A stretch of 44,208 nucleotides of DNA from Hyphococcus sp. (GCA_021604585.1 BQJG01000027.1:1-44208), one strand, 5' to 3'. Shown: positions 30,280 through 39,988, numbered from the stretch's first letter. Numbers and translations are program-made. Notes: generated by a model not told the origin, from the letters alone.

Positions 30280-33198
30280 TTAGTAAAGGCCGTTGATGTC
30301 TTCATTGTTTTCCTCGCTCGCTGGCGCCGCGCTCAGCGGATCGAGCGTATAATCATCATCGAGAACACGGCTTGCATTCGGATCGTCCTCTGCCTTGAAC
30401 GCTTCCAGAATGACATTGGTTTCACCAGCGCCGGCAGGCTTGCCGGTGCGCGCATTGACGCGAACGAGCCGCACGCCGGACGGGACGCGGAATGGAATGC
30501 CGGCTTTGTCTTTCAGCGCTTCATTCATGAAGGCGGCGAAAATCGGCGCGGCGACGGTGCCGCCCGCCTCGCCCTGCCCGAGCGTTTGCGGCATGTCGAA
30601 ACCAACATAAACGCCTGCAGCAATGTCCGGCGAAAAGCCGACGAACCAGGCGTCCTTGTAGTCGTTGGTGGTGCCGGTTTTGCCCGCCAGCGGTTTGTCT
30701 GTGGCGCCGCCCACGGTTCGCGCCGCCGTACCACGGACAACAACGCCTTCAAGTATTGAGGTAATCTGATAGGCGGTGCGCGGATCCATCACCTGCTCGC
30801 GCGTATCAGGAATCTGCGGTTCGCTCTGGCCCGACCAGATGGTCGCATTGCAAGCGCTGCATTCACGCGTATCGCGTTTGTAAATTGTCTTGCCGGTGCG
30901 ATCTTGAATTCGATCAATCAACACCGGTTCAACGCGCTTGCCGCCATTATCGAACACCGAATAGGCCGCTGTGATTTTCATCAGCGTCGTCTCCCCGGCG
31001 CCAAGTGAAATCGCAAGTTCGCGCGGCAGATGATCAGAGAGCTTAAACCGCTCGACATATTCCATGATGCGGCCAATGCCGAGATCTTGCGCAAGACGCG
31101 CCGTCATCGCATTTCGCGATTGCTCGACTCCAAGCCGCAAGGTCGAAGGCCCGTAATAGCGGCCCTCAATATAGTTGCCCGGCTTGTACCAGCTATCGAG
31201 GCTCGGCGCGACAAACGGCGCATCAAGAACAATCGAAGAAGGCGTGTAGCCGCTATCGAGTGCGACCGAATAAACGAACGGCTTAAAAGTCGAACCCGGC
31301 TGACGTTCAGCCTGTATGGCGCGATTGAACTCTGAAAGCTGGAATGAAAAGCCGCCAACCATGGCGAGCACGCGGCCCGTATGCGGATCAATCGCGATCA
31401 GGCCGCCATTAACGGCGGGCGCCTGACGCAAGGCGTATGAATTTTCAGGCGTCGGTTTCGCCTTCGCGTCCGCTGGCGCATCGTCCTTTTTCGGCAGCGT
31501 CGTCTCGCCGTATTTTTCGACATAGACAATGTCACCGGATTTAAGAACCGATGACGCCGACGTCACTTCGGGACCGAGATCATTTGCAGAAATATAGGCG
31601 CGAGCCCAGCGCAATAATTCGACCGGCACGATTGCTTTCTCACCATCGGGAAAGCCAATCTCGGCAGCGCTGTCATTTGATGACAACACCACCGCCGGAC
31701 GCCACGGCGCCATATCGTCGGACAGTTTGCGCGCATTCTTTAGTTGATCAACATTCGCGCTCAGGGCTTCCGCCCAGTCATCGCCGACTTCCATCGTTGC
31801 GATGGCGCCGCGCCAGCCATGACGCTGGTCATAGGTGACAAGCCAGCGGCGCAACACTTCACCGGCTTTTGTCTGTAAATTCGGATCAACGGATGTTCTG
31901 ACAGCGAGGCCGCCATCATAAAGCGCTTCGACTCCGTAGAGATCAACGATCTGCTTACGGACCTCTTCGGCGAAATATTCCATTGTCCAATCGCGCGCGC
32001 CAAGCGGCGGCGCGATATGGGCGCCAAGCGGTTGAGCTTCCGCTTCCGCCGCTTCCTCCGGCGTTATCCGTCCATCAGCTTCCAGACGGCCAATCACATA
32101 GTTGCGGCGCTCCACCGCGCGCGCTTCATGATCGATCGGATGATAATTGCTTGGTCCTTTGGTGATGGCCGCAAGGTAGGACGCTTCTGCAATCGTCAGC
32201 TCATCAAGCGATTTGTCGAAATAGTTGAGCGCCGCCGCCGCAACACCATAGGAACGGTTGCCGAGATAAATTTCATTCAGATAGAGCTCAAGAATATGAT
32301 CTTTGGTGAAGGTCCGTTCCATCTTCCGCGCGATGAGCATCTCGCGCAGTTTGCGTTCGACTTTCTGTTCGCTGGTCAGCAGAAAGTTTTTCGCAACCTG
32401 CTGGGTGATGGTCGAGCCGCCTTCAAGGCGACGTCCGCGCAGGATATTGCCTATATTGGAGACTTGCGCGCGCACCAATCCGCGAAAATCAATTCCTGAA
32501 TGCTCGTAAAAGGACTGATCTTCCGCCGAGACAAACGCGTATTTGACGTGATCGGGCATGGCCTCGATAGGCACAAACAAACGACGCTCACGAGCGAATT
32601 CAGCAACGAGCGAACCGTCGCCTGCATAAACCCTTGTGGTCACTGGCGGCGCATATTCTGCAAGCTGTTCGTAATCAGGCAGATCCTTGTTCAGCTCATT
32701 GAGGTACCAGGCAGTGAACCCGGCGACGCCGATCACTCCGATCGCGCCAGCAGCGAACGCCACGCCGACAAACTTGAACATAGAGCTTACCCATCCGTCT
32801 CCAGAATTCGCTGGCGCTGAACGCTCCGCGTTCGGCGCCGCTGCGGGCGCTTCGCGCCGTTTCGGCGCCGCTAACGGCTCCTCCGGCGTATCATCGATTT
32901 CGTCTTCCTCGCCGAGAAGAACTTCTTCCGGCTCGGCATCCTCATACACTCTCGGGTCGCCCCGCATGTGTGGGGGTTCTGACTCTTCATCATCCGCATC
33001 ATCATAAGAGGCGTCATCCTCGGGCTCAGCGGCGTGCTTGCGCGCAGCATCGAACATATCGTTTTCGATTGGTTCGTCCTCATCACGCAGCGCTGAAGAA
33101 AGATCCGGCTCGTCGTCATCAGGCGCATCCCCGAAAACCAGACGCTCGTCGCTCGCCAGCGGCTTCTTGTCGTGCTCGTCGTCTTTGTTATCGCTCAT
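30280..33198 (-). CDS. mrcA: Bifunctional penicillin-binding protein 1A (glycosyltransferase and transpeptidase)
   Basis: A 972-residue class A PBP that builds and crosslinks peptidoglycan. One membrane segment (about 139-165) precedes the GT51 domain, with catalytic E226 in SAEDQSFYEHSG, then RRLEGGSTITQQVAKN and LELYLNEIYLG. The transpeptidase domain has the active-site S636-T-F-K639 (RQPGSTFKPF), S694-R-N696 and K840-T-G-T. Unusual: residues 1-135, before the membrane, are disordered and strongly acidic (DEDEPIEND, DDADDEESE, LLGEEDEIDD), much longer than in typical PBP1A. This tail faces the cytoplasm. An OB-like segment between the two catalytic domains is normal for PBP1A. Downstream of amiC on the same strand. 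Confidence 0.94.
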   Translation of the reverse strand: MSDNKDDEHDKKPLASDERLVFGDAPDDDEPDLSSALRDEDEPIENDMFDAARKHAAEPEDDASYDDADDEESEPPHMRGDPRVYEDAEPEEVLLGEEDEIDDTPEEPLAAPKRREAPAAAPNAERSAPANSGDGWVSSMFKFVGVAFAAGAIGVIGVAGFTAWYLNELNKDLPDYEQLAEYAPPVTTRVYAGDGSLVAEFARERRLFVPIEAMPDHVKYAFVSAEDQSFYEHSGIDFRGLVRAQVSNIGNILRGRRLEGGSTITQQVAKNFLLTSEQKVERKLREMLIARKMERTFTKDHILELYLNEIYLGNRSYGVAAAALNYFDKSLDELTIAEASYLAAITKGPSNYHPIDHEARAVERRNYVIGRLEADGRITPEEAAEAEAQPLGAHIAPPLGARDWTMEYFAEEVRKQIVDLYGVEALYDGGLAVRTSVDPNLQTKAGEVLRRWLVTYDQRHGWRGAIATMEVGDDWAEALSANVDQLKNARKLSDDMAPWRPAVVLSSNDSAAEIGFPDGEKAIVPVELLRWARAYISANDLGPEVTSASSVLKSGDIVYVEKYGETTLPKKDDAPADAKAKPTPENSYALRQAPAVNGGLIAIDPHTGRVLAMVGGFSFQLSEFNRAIQAERQPGSTFKPFVYSVALDSGYTPSSIVLDAPFVAPSLDSWYKPGNYIEGRYYGPSTLRLGVEQSRNAMTARLAQDLGIGRIMEYVERFKLSDHLPRELAISLGAGETTLMKITAAYSVFDNGGKRVEPVLIDRIQDRTGKTIYKRDTRECSACNATIWSGQSEPQIPDTREQVMDPRTAYQITSILEGVVVRGTAARTVGGATDKPLAGKTGTTNDYKDAWFVGFSPDIAAGVYVGFDMPQTLGQGEAGGTVAAPIFAAFMNEALKDKAGIPFRVPSGVRLVRVNARTGKPAGAGETNVILEAFKAEDDPNASRVLDDDYTLDPLSAAPASEENNEDINGLY

Positions 33199-33401
33199 CC
33201 GTCTTTACGCTTGTCTTGGGCGCGCCCGAAGCGATGGCGAAACACGCCTGCCCATTCGAGTGCGCTCTTCATAACTTTCCCGCAGACGCCCTTGCGCGCC
33301 AAACCCTTGCCCTTCTACCGCATAATTTGGACGGCAGCGAGGCGCAAGAGGGGCGGAAATCCCTTATTTTCGTAAGGTTTACCCGGCCTGCCGCCAACCG
33401 G

Positions 33402-34730
33402 TTAATTTCCGGCGGCCGGCGTGAGCCGCGCCTGACGCTGCGGACCCTCGGTTTCAAAATAGCTGTCGATGGAATCGGCCACCGCATCCATGGCGCGCTT
33501 GCGCCAAACCGGTGAAATCAGATTGGCCTCATCTTTGGCGTTGGAAATGAACGCCATTTCCAGCAATACGGCAGGAACGTCAGCCGCCAGCAAAACGCGC
33601 AAATCGCCCTGACGGTGAGACCGGTTCAGCATGGGTGTCTTGCCGGACATTTTTTCGATGAGCAATTCGGCAAATTTCGACGATTTGGTGATGGTTTGGT
33701 CCTGCGCCTTGTCGAGCAGGATATTGCGGACATCTAAATCATACTCAGCGAAATTGACATCGTAAGCGTGGTAATTGCCTTGCGATTTGGCGAGATTCAT
33801 CGAGCGCGTCGTACCTGCTTCAGACAGCGTATAAACCGAGGCGCCGCGCACTTCCTTTTGGGTGATGGCGTCAGCATGGAGCGAGATAAACAGGTCGGCT
33901 TTCGCCGCCCGCGCCAATGTTTCGCGGCGCGCCAGCTCGTCGCGCTGATCGCGAAGAATTCTGGCGTCAGTGTCGGATGAGCGGGTCAACACGACGTTAT
34001 AGCGGCCGGTGCGCTTCAAGATGCTTTCCAGCTCCAAAGCGGCGGCGAGCGTCACGTTTTTCTCAAGCGTTCCGCTCTGGCCTTGCGATCCCGGATCGCG
34101 GCCGCCATGACCGGCATCGACCACGATGGTCTTTTTCTCCAGCAACCCGGCCTGATCGTCTTTTCGCGACGGTGCAGCAGGGATGGCGACATTCGCTACT
34201 TGCGGAGACGTAGCGCTCTGAGCGACCCGGTCAGGCTCGCTCGTGACTTGTTCGATCACTGCAGTCAGGTCGCCATACTGGCTCGGCAGGCTGGCCAAAA
34301 ATGCCGCCTTATCGGCCGTCGCCAGGTCAATGACCAGGCGATGCTTCGTCACTGACCCGCTTGGCTCCAGGACAAAGACTTCTTTGATTTTCGCGGTCTT
34401 CTTCAGGGTTAATTCGGCGCGAACGCCGTTTTTTCCGGATTTGGCGAAGCTGACGCCCGCCACATGGCCCATTCCCGGTTTCGCCGCCTTGGCGCCGTCG
34501 AGATCGGCAAAATCGACAAAAATCCGGCCAGCCCCCTCGCCACTGCCGGAAACCTGAAATTCGGGCGCGCCATTTATATCAAAGACGATACGGGTCGAAT
34601 CCGCACCTGGGCCAAAGCGGACATCGAGAAGCTCGGCGGCGCTCGCCAATCCCGGCAGTAAAACGACACACGCCGCCAGCAGGGTTAGCGCCCCCTTAAG
34701 CCATTGCTTTATATTGTAAATTCCGGCCAT
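33402..34730 (-). CDS. amiC: N-acetylmuramoyl-L-alanine amidase with AMIN domain (AmiC type)
   Basis: Periplasmic zinc amidase that cleaves the stem peptide from peptidoglycan, needed for daughter-cell separation. A signal sequence (residues 1-32) is followed by an AMIN domain (about 33-140; LLDVRFGPGADSTRIVFDI) that targets the septum or cell wall. A linker comes next, then the Amidase_3 domain. The zinc and catalytic residues are H208 (VVDAGHGGRD), E223 (TLEKNV), H285 (FISLHADA) and E391 (LLEMAFIS). All are intact. The 442-residue length is normal. The gene is 203 bases upstream of the PBP1A gene, same strand, so peptidoglycan synthesis and splitting may be co-expressed. A CtrA-type box lies 142 bases upstream of its start. 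Confidence 0.94.
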   Translation of the reverse strand: MAGIYNIKQWLKGALTLLAACVVLLPGLASAAELLDVRFGPGADSTRIVFDINGAPEFQVSGSGEGAGRIFVDFADLDGAKAAKPGMGHVAGVSFAKSGKNGVRAELTLKKTAKIKEVFVLEPSGSVTKHRLVIDLATADKAAFLASLPSQYGDLTAVIEQVTSEPDRVAQSATSPQVANVAIPAAPSRKDDQAGLLEKKTIVVDAGHGGRDPGSQGQSGTLEKNVTLAAALELESILKRTGRYNVVLTRSSDTDARILRDQRDELARRETLARAAKADLFISLHADAITQKEVRGASVYTLSEAGTTRSMNLAKSQGNYHAYDVNFAEYDLDVRNILLDKAQDQTITKSSKFAELLIEKMSGKTPMLNRSHRQGDLRVLLAADVPAVLLEMAFISNAKDEANLISPVWRKRAMDAVADSIDSYFETEGPQRQARLTPAAGN

Positions 34731-35443
34731 TCATGCCCATCCATACACCAGCAGGCGGCCAATTCGGCCCCGCTCGCCAGAAATCCAACAATTCGCCCCG
34801 GAAACTCCGAACCGCCATGAGCGTGCCCGAAGCAAGGGCTTATTACGCGCGCCATTCTGGATTCGCTAGCCTTAACGCTGCGTTAAGCATTTCTGCTGGT
34901 TTGCATGCAATACTGAGTCGGCGTTAACCACGGGTTTTCTTTTTCCCCGCACTCATGCATGGTCAAAAACTGCTTGCGCACCGCTGAGGCATCAGTCAAA
35001 CCGCAAGCTGTTGATGTACCGGCGCGAAAGCCCATCTAAAGGAAGGGCGAAGGGAGACCAAAGCCCCGCGCATCACGAAGAATTTTTCGGGAAGAGGCTG
35101 AAAACATAAGTCTTTCCAGAAACTTGAAGCCGGCAGCTCCACCCGCCGGCCCGCGATTCCGGACGTTCCGGCGGCGCGAGGAGCAAAGACCCGGCGCGGC
35201 AGCGCCAACAGAATTGGCGCAATTGCGCTGAAAAGACCGGCGCCTAGCGCCAAGAAACAAGAACCGCCGGGCAAAACCGGCAAGGAAAACAGCTTTCGCT
35301 GATGACAGTGACCGCCCAAATAAAATCCGACGCCGCCAGACAGATGCTCTGTCTCGCGCGCGGATCTGTGTGCGCGGCCTCCTTCCAGCGATCCAACATA
35401 GCCAATGCGCCGGGCGTGCCCGCGCATTGCGGAGCCTTACACA
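34731..35443 (+). promoter_or_regulatory. Long divergent region and leader of rne (713 bases), with several hairpins
   Basis: No gene is supported here. Beyond the CtrA box, the stretch 34930-35443 looks like an untranslated rne leader. It carries GC-rich hairpins: GCCGGC at 35129-35134 with 35145-35150, GGCGC/GCGCC at 35239-35251 around CTA, and GCCGG/CCGGC at 35266-35281 around GCAAAA. A long leader is known to mediate feedback control of rne in E. coli, where RNase E cleaves its own leader; the same idea fits here but is inference. No promoter could be fixed. Confidence 0.5.
34872..34886. promoter_or_regulatory. CtrA-type binding site in a perfect palindrome, between amiC and rne
   Basis: TTAA (34872-34875), CGCTGCG, TTAA (34883-34886) matches the CtrA consensus TTAA-N7-TTAA. 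The wider sequence CTTAACGCTGCGTTAAG (34871-34887) is a perfect palindrome around one central base. Its position in a divergent region allows control of amiC, rne or both; control of a cell-separation enzyme would fit CtrA. Confidence 0.6.
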
Positions 35444-38389
35444 ATGACAAAAAAGATGCTGATCGACGCGGCCCACCCGGAAGAGGTGCGCGTAGCGTTG
35501 CTCGACAATGGCAAGGTCGAAGACTTCGACTTCGAATCCGCCACCCGCAAGCCGCTTAGAGGCAATATCTATCTAGCGCGCGTCACGCGCGTCGAACCGT
35601 CGCTTCAGGCAGCCTTCGTTGAATATGGGGGGAACCGCCACGGCTTCCTCGCCTTCAGCGAAATTCACCCCGATTATTATCAAATTCCGGTCTCTGACCG
35701 GCAAGCGCTTCAGGCGGCGGAACTGGAAGTCGCCGAACTCGCCGAGCAGTTGGAACTGTCTCAACGCGGCGACGATGATCATGACGACGATCGTGACCTT
35801 GACGGCGACAGTAATTCCGACGACGGCGAGTCTGACGATAACGACTCTGGTCGCAGCGCCAGTGAAAGCGGTCGTGACGAGGGCGAGAAAAAGCCGCGCG
35901 CTTCACGCCGCCGCAAGCGCAAAACCGCCAGCCGCGCTGTGGAAGAAGACTCCGATGAGAATTCTGGCGATAACGAAGATGATTCAACAAAGCTCGAAGC
36001 AGTCAGCAACGGCGACAGTGGTGATGAATCCCAAACCGCCAGCGACGATGGCGAAGGCGACAGCGACAGCGACAGCGACGACATTCGCGATCCGCTGAAC
36101 GAAATCAATGGCGATCCAACGGAAGAGGAAGAGGAGGAGGAAGAGGACGGCGAAGAGGACGAAGACGCGCCGGTCTCAAAAGCCAAGACCGCCTCTAATG
36201 ACGCCGACGATGATGACACGTCTGTCGAAGCATCTGCAGATGAAGCCGCAAACAATGATCATGGCGACGACCATGATGATGATGGCGGCGAAGGCGAAAC
36301 GCAGGACATTGAAGCCAGCGACGCTGACGAGGAACAGAGCAACGACGAAACGGATAGCGAAAGTGAGGGTGAAGACGAAGAAGAGGGTCTCGCCCCGTCG
36401 CGCAAACGCCCGAGCGGCAAAGAACGCGAAATTCTGTTCGAGCGCTACAAGGACGCCAAGCGCCGCCGCTCTAACCTCCTGCGCAATTACAAAATTCAGG
36501 AAGTCATCAAGCGCCGCCAGATCCTGTTGATCCAGGTCGTCAAGGAAGAACGCGGCAATAAAGGAGCTGCACTGACGACTTATATGTCGCTCGCCGGCCG
36601 TTATTGCGTATTGATGCCAAACACCGCGCGCGGTGGCGGCATTTCCCGTAAAATCCCGCATTCCACCGACCGCAAGCGGCTTCGCCGCGTTGTTGACAGC
36701 CTCGACGTGCCGCAGGGCATGGGGCTGATCATCCGCACTGCCGGGGCCAAACGCACAAAAGTCGAAATCAAACGCGACTATGATTATCTGCTTCGTTTGT
36801 GGGAGAACATTCGCAGCCTGACGCTGAAGTCCATTGCGCCGTGCCTCATCTATGAGGAAGCGAGCCTGATTAAGCGCGCTATTCGAGACCTTTACGACAA
36901 AGACATCGGCGAAGTGCAGGTCGAAGGCGAGAACGGATATCGTGAAGCCAAAGACTTCATGAAAATGCTGATGCCGAGTCACGCGAAATTCGTGCAGCCC
37001 TATAAGGGCACGGCGCCGATATTCCTCAAGCATGGCGTTGAGGCGCAGCTCGACGGCATGTATCAGCCAAGCGTAAGGTTGAAATCTGGCGGCTATATCG
37101 TTATCCACCAAACTGAAGCGTTGATCGCCATCGACGTTAACTCCGGGCGCTCGACGCGCGAACGCAACATCGAACAGACGGCGCTCAAAACGAATATCGA
37201 AGCAGCCCATGAGGCTGCGCGGCAATTCCGGCTGCGCGACCTCGCCGGTCTGATCGTGCTCGACTTCATCGATATGGAAGAGATGAAGAACAACCGTAAG
37301 GTTGAAAAGGCGTTGAAAGACGCCATCAAGCATGACCGTGCGCGGATTCAGCTCGGTCGCATCTCGAATTTCGGCCTCCTTGAAATGTCCCGCCAGCGCA
37401 GACGCTCCGGCATTATCGACGGCACGACGCAAGCCTGTCCGACCTGTTCGGGCGCAGGCGTCATCCGCTCGGCGGAAATGGCGGCGCTGCGCATCTTGCG
37501 CGCGGTCGAAGGCGAAGCCGTCGCCGGCAAGGCGGGCGTCCTGTCCGTACACGCTTCTCTCGACGTGACCGTTTATGTGCTCAACCATCATCGCGATTGG
37601 CTGAAGCGCATTGAAGATTCAAACGGAGTCACCATTCAGCTCATCCCGGATACGGAGCGAACCGGCGACGATTACACGCTTGAAAAAGCCGGCGTTCCGA
37701 AAGAGCGTACTGAAACGGCGACGATCATTCAGGCTGATCAGACCGAATTGGTGGAAATTGAAGATGCGCCGGACGCAGTTGAGGCTGCCGACGAAAGCGA
37801 CTCAGAAGAACGCGACGACGACCGCAAAAAGCGCCGCCGCCGACGCCGACGCAAGGATGGTCCACGCGGCCAGTCGACAGAGGTTGACGCAGAAGCGCAA
37901 ACTTCGGCCAGTGAGAATGATGCGGGCGATGGCGAAGAACGCCCGGCGAAAGAACATCGTGCCGAAGGCGAAGCGCGCAGCGACGAGAGCGACGAGGAAC
38001 AGTCCCGCAAACGCCGCCGGCGTGGCCGCCGCGGCGGACGCCGCAATAGGCGCAATCGCGAAGATGGTGCAGATGCGCAATCCGCTGGACAAGATACTGG
38101 CGAAACGCAGCCTGCTGCCGAGACTGGCGAGGCAACCGCCAGCACCGAAGAACCGCAACACCCAGCCGGCAATGGTTCTGCTAAACATCATGATGACAGA
38201 CATGACACGAATGCCGGCCATAACGCTCAAACGGACGAATCTGTTGAGAAACCGCCGCTGGTGACGACTGAAGCCGAGGCGCAATCCCCTGCGGCGGCCG
38301 CCGCTCCCACCGATCCAGCGGAAGCGCCGCAGCCGGTAGTTGAAAAGCCGCGCAAAAAAGGCTGGTGGAGCCGCGGCAGCAACGCGTAG
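35444..38389 (+). CDS. rne: Ribonuclease E with giant acidic insertion in the S1 domain
   Basis: A 981-residue endoribonuclease and degradosome scaffold. The catalytic core begins at MTKKMLIDAAHPEEVRVALL. The S1 domain starts at about residue 36 (GNIYLARVTRVEPSLQAAFVEYGGNRHGF) and is interrupted by roughly 260 residues; 109-316 is a run of Asp, Glu and Ser. It resumes at about 348 (IQEVIKRRQILLIQVVKEERGNKGAALTT). The DNase I-like part has D564-V-N566 (IAIDVNSGRS) and D607, and the zinc link is C665-P-T-C668. The C-terminal tail (740-981) is disordered with two arginine-rich RNA-binding blocks near 795-803 and 854-872. It ends in KKGWWSRGSNA, like the PNPase-binding GWW motif known from Caulobacter. 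GGAG lies nine bases before the ATG. Confidence 0.95.
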   Translation: MTKKMLIDAAHPEEVRVALLDNGKVEDFDFESATRKPLRGNIYLARVTRVEPSLQAAFVEYGGNRHGFLAFSEIHPDYYQIPVSDRQALQAAELEVAELAEQLELSQRGDDDHDDDRDLDGDSNSDDGESDDNDSGRSASESGRDEGEKKPRASRRRKRKTASRAVEEDSDENSGDNEDDSTKLEAVSNGDSGDESQTASDDGEGDSDSDSDDIRDPLNEINGDPTEEEEEEEEDGEEDEDAPVSKAKTASNDADDDDTSVEASADEAANNDHGDDHDDDGGEGETQDIEASDADEEQSNDETDSESEGEDEEEGLAPSRKRPSGKEREILFERYKDAKRRRSNLLRNYKIQEVIKRRQILLIQVVKEERGNKGAALTTYMSLAGRYCVLMPNTARGGGISRKIPHSTDRKRLRRVVDSLDVPQGMGLIIRTAGAKRTKVEIKRDYDYLLRLWENIRSLTLKSIAPCLIYEEASLIKRAIRDLYDKDIGEVQVEGENGYREAKDFMKMLMPSHAKFVQPYKGTAPIFLKHGVEAQLDGMYQPSVRLKSGGYIVIHQTEALIAIDVNSGRSTRERNIEQTALKTNIEAAHEAARQFRLRDLAGLIVLDFIDMEEMKNNRKVEKALKDAIKHDRARIQLGRISNFGLLEMSRQRRRSGIIDGTTQACPTCSGAGVIRSAEMAALRILRAVEGEAVAGKAGVLSVHASLDVTVYVLNHHRDWLKRIEDSNGVTIQLIPDTERTGDDYTLEKAGVPKERTETATIIQADQTELVEIEDAPDAVEAADESDSEERDDDRKKRRRRRRRKDGPRGQSTEVDAEAQTSASENDAGDGEERPAKEHRAEGEARSDESDEEQSRKRRRRGRRGGRRNRRNREDGADAQSAGQDTGETQPAAETGEATASTEEPQHPAGNGSAKHHDDRHDTNAGHNAQTDESVEKPPLVTTEAEAQSPAAAAAPTDPAEAPQPVVEKPRKKGWWSRGSNA

Positions 38390-38521
38390 GCATTAACAAA
38401 ATCGGCAATATATCCTCACATTTGCGGCGCCCAGCGGGCGCTGCATCTCGAAATCGCCGCAAAGCACGCCTATTATGAGGCATGCGCGTTTGCTTCTGGG
38501 GGGCGTGCAAAGGGATTTGGT

Positions 38522-39988
38522 ATGATGTCTAGCCGGTTTGTGCGTAACGCCAAAAAATCTCTCGCCCTGCTGGCGGCGCTCGCAACTGCCGTGGCGCCGA
38601 TCAGCGTAAGTGCGCAAGGCATTTCACTACTGCGCGACGCAGAGATTGAAGCTTATCTCGACGATTATTCGCGGCCGATTTTCGCCGCCGCCGGGCTTAA
38701 TCCAAAATCCATCCAGATCCTCGTTGTAAATGACCCGACATTCAACGCCTTCGCCGGCGGGCGATATATGGGCGTTAATTCAGGCTTGTTCACATTCGCC
38801 AAAACGCCAAATGAAATCGAAGGCGTCATCGCGCATGAGGCCGGCCACCTCGCCGGCAATCATTCAGCCCGCACAGCGGAAGCCATCGCGAATGCAGGGC
38901 GCCCGATGATTCTTGGACTGTTGCTCGCTGCGGGCGCCATCGCCGCCGGCGCCCCGGAAGCCGGCATTGGTCTCCTTGGGCTTGGTCAGAACGTCGCGCT
39001 GGCTGATTTTCTGGTATATAGCCGCAGTCAGGAAGCGACGGCTGACCAGTCCTCCATCACCTATCTTGATCGTCTTGGCCATTCCACCAAAGGCGCGATG
39101 GATATCTGGAGCCGCATGCGCAACTACCAGATCATTACCGGGCAGCGCGTAAACCCATTCCTGCAATCGCACCCGCTCGCCAATGACCGATTTTCGGCGC
39201 TGCAAGAACGCGCGATGGCGTCGCCTTATTTTGACAAGCAGGACAGCCCGGAAGAAATGCGGCGGCTCCACCTGATTCAGGCGAAAATCAAGGGCTTCCT
39301 CCACGAGCCGCATGAAACACTGCGCGATTATCCGTTATCGGATCAATCAGATCCCGCGCATTATGCGCGCGCCGTTGCTTACTACCGGAATTCAGACATC
39401 GAAAAGGCGCTGAAAGAGGTCCGCATTTTGACCGCCGAGCATCCAGAATATCCGTATTTCCACGAGCTCGAAGGTCAAATCCTTTTTGAGTACGGACAAA
39501 CGCGCGAAGCCATTGAACCGAACCGCAAATCCGTGGCCTTGCTGCCAAACAATGCATTGATGCGCCTTGCGCTTGCGCGTTCACTTCTGGCGACGAGCGA
39601 ACCGGCGTTGATTAAAGAAGCCGAAGGCGAATTGAAACGCGCCACCCTGCTCGAGCCGGACAACAGTTTCGCATGGTATGAACTGGCGCGCGCTTATTCC
39701 GAACAAGGTGATGACGCAAAGGCTAATCTCGCCACAGCCGAATCGAGGTTTCACGCCGGCGCCATGCCGGACGCTAATCAGTTCGCGCGCAGAGCCTTGC
39801 CCGGTCTGGAACGTGGCACAACTGAATGGCGCAAAGCGATGGATATTATTCTGGCGACGCAACCCGCTGAAGGCGCCCCGCCCTTGCCGTCAGCACGGCC
39901 TGAAACCAAAACCCCGCCGCCTGCGCCGCAAGAGAAAAAGAAACCTGACGTGCCGGATCCGGTCATTATTGACGACAGCACAAATTAA
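38522..39988 (+). CDS. M48-family periplasmic metalloprotease with TPR-like repeats (BepA-type)
   Basis: A 488-residue exported zinc protease. A signal peptide (residues 1-32, ending SVSAQG) precedes the peptidase: H105-E-A-G-H109 in EGVIAHEAGHLAGNHSAR and the third ligand in RSQEATADQSSITYL. Helical repeats of the TPR type fill about 280-430 (DPAHYARAVAYYRNSDIEKALKEV, SFAWYELARAYSEQGDDAKANLA). A proline-rich disordered tail closes the protein. The plan matches BepA (YfgC), which degrades or rescues stalled outer-membrane proteins at the BAM complex. That fits the envelope-assembly genes elsewhere in the window. Two adjacent ATGs (38522, 38525) are equal as starts. Followed after 60 bases by a DsbA-family gene on the same strand. 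Confidence 0.9.
   Translation: MMSSRFVRNAKKSLALLAALATAVAPISVSAQGISLLRDAEIEAYLDDYSRPIFAAAGLNPKSIQILVVNDPTFNAFAGGRYMGVNSGLFTFAKTPNEIEGVIAHEAGHLAGNHSARTAEAIANAGRPMILGLLLAAGAIAAGAPEAGIGLLGLGQNVALADFLVYSRSQEATADQSSITYLDRLGHSTKGAMDIWSRMRNYQIITGQRVNPFLQSHPLANDRFSALQERAMASPYFDKQDSPEEMRRLHLIQAKIKGFLHEPHETLRDYPLSDQSDPAHYARAVAYYRNSDIEKALKEVRILTAEHPEYPYFHELEGQILFEYGQTREAIEPNRKSVALLPNNALMRLALARSLLATSEPALIKEAEGELKRATLLEPDNSFAWYELARAYSEQGDDAKANLATAESRFHAGAMPDANQFARRALPGLERGTTEWRKAMDIILATQPAEGAPPLPSARPETKTPPPAPQEKKKPDVPDPVIIDDSTN

Noticed and set aside
34733..34927. 64-codon plus-strand frame between amiC and rne
   Set aside because: It crosses the CtrA palindrome and likely promoter region, has no family match and no convincing ribosome site.
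34996..35427. 143-codon minus-strand frame in the rne leader
   Set aside because: No ribosome site, no family resemblance, atypical composition; the region is better explained as a leader with hairpins.
36176..37591. Long open frame (471 codons) on the minus strand inside rne
   Set aside because: It lies antisense to the conserved RNase E catalytic core, has no recognisable domain and follows from the codon bias of the real gene.
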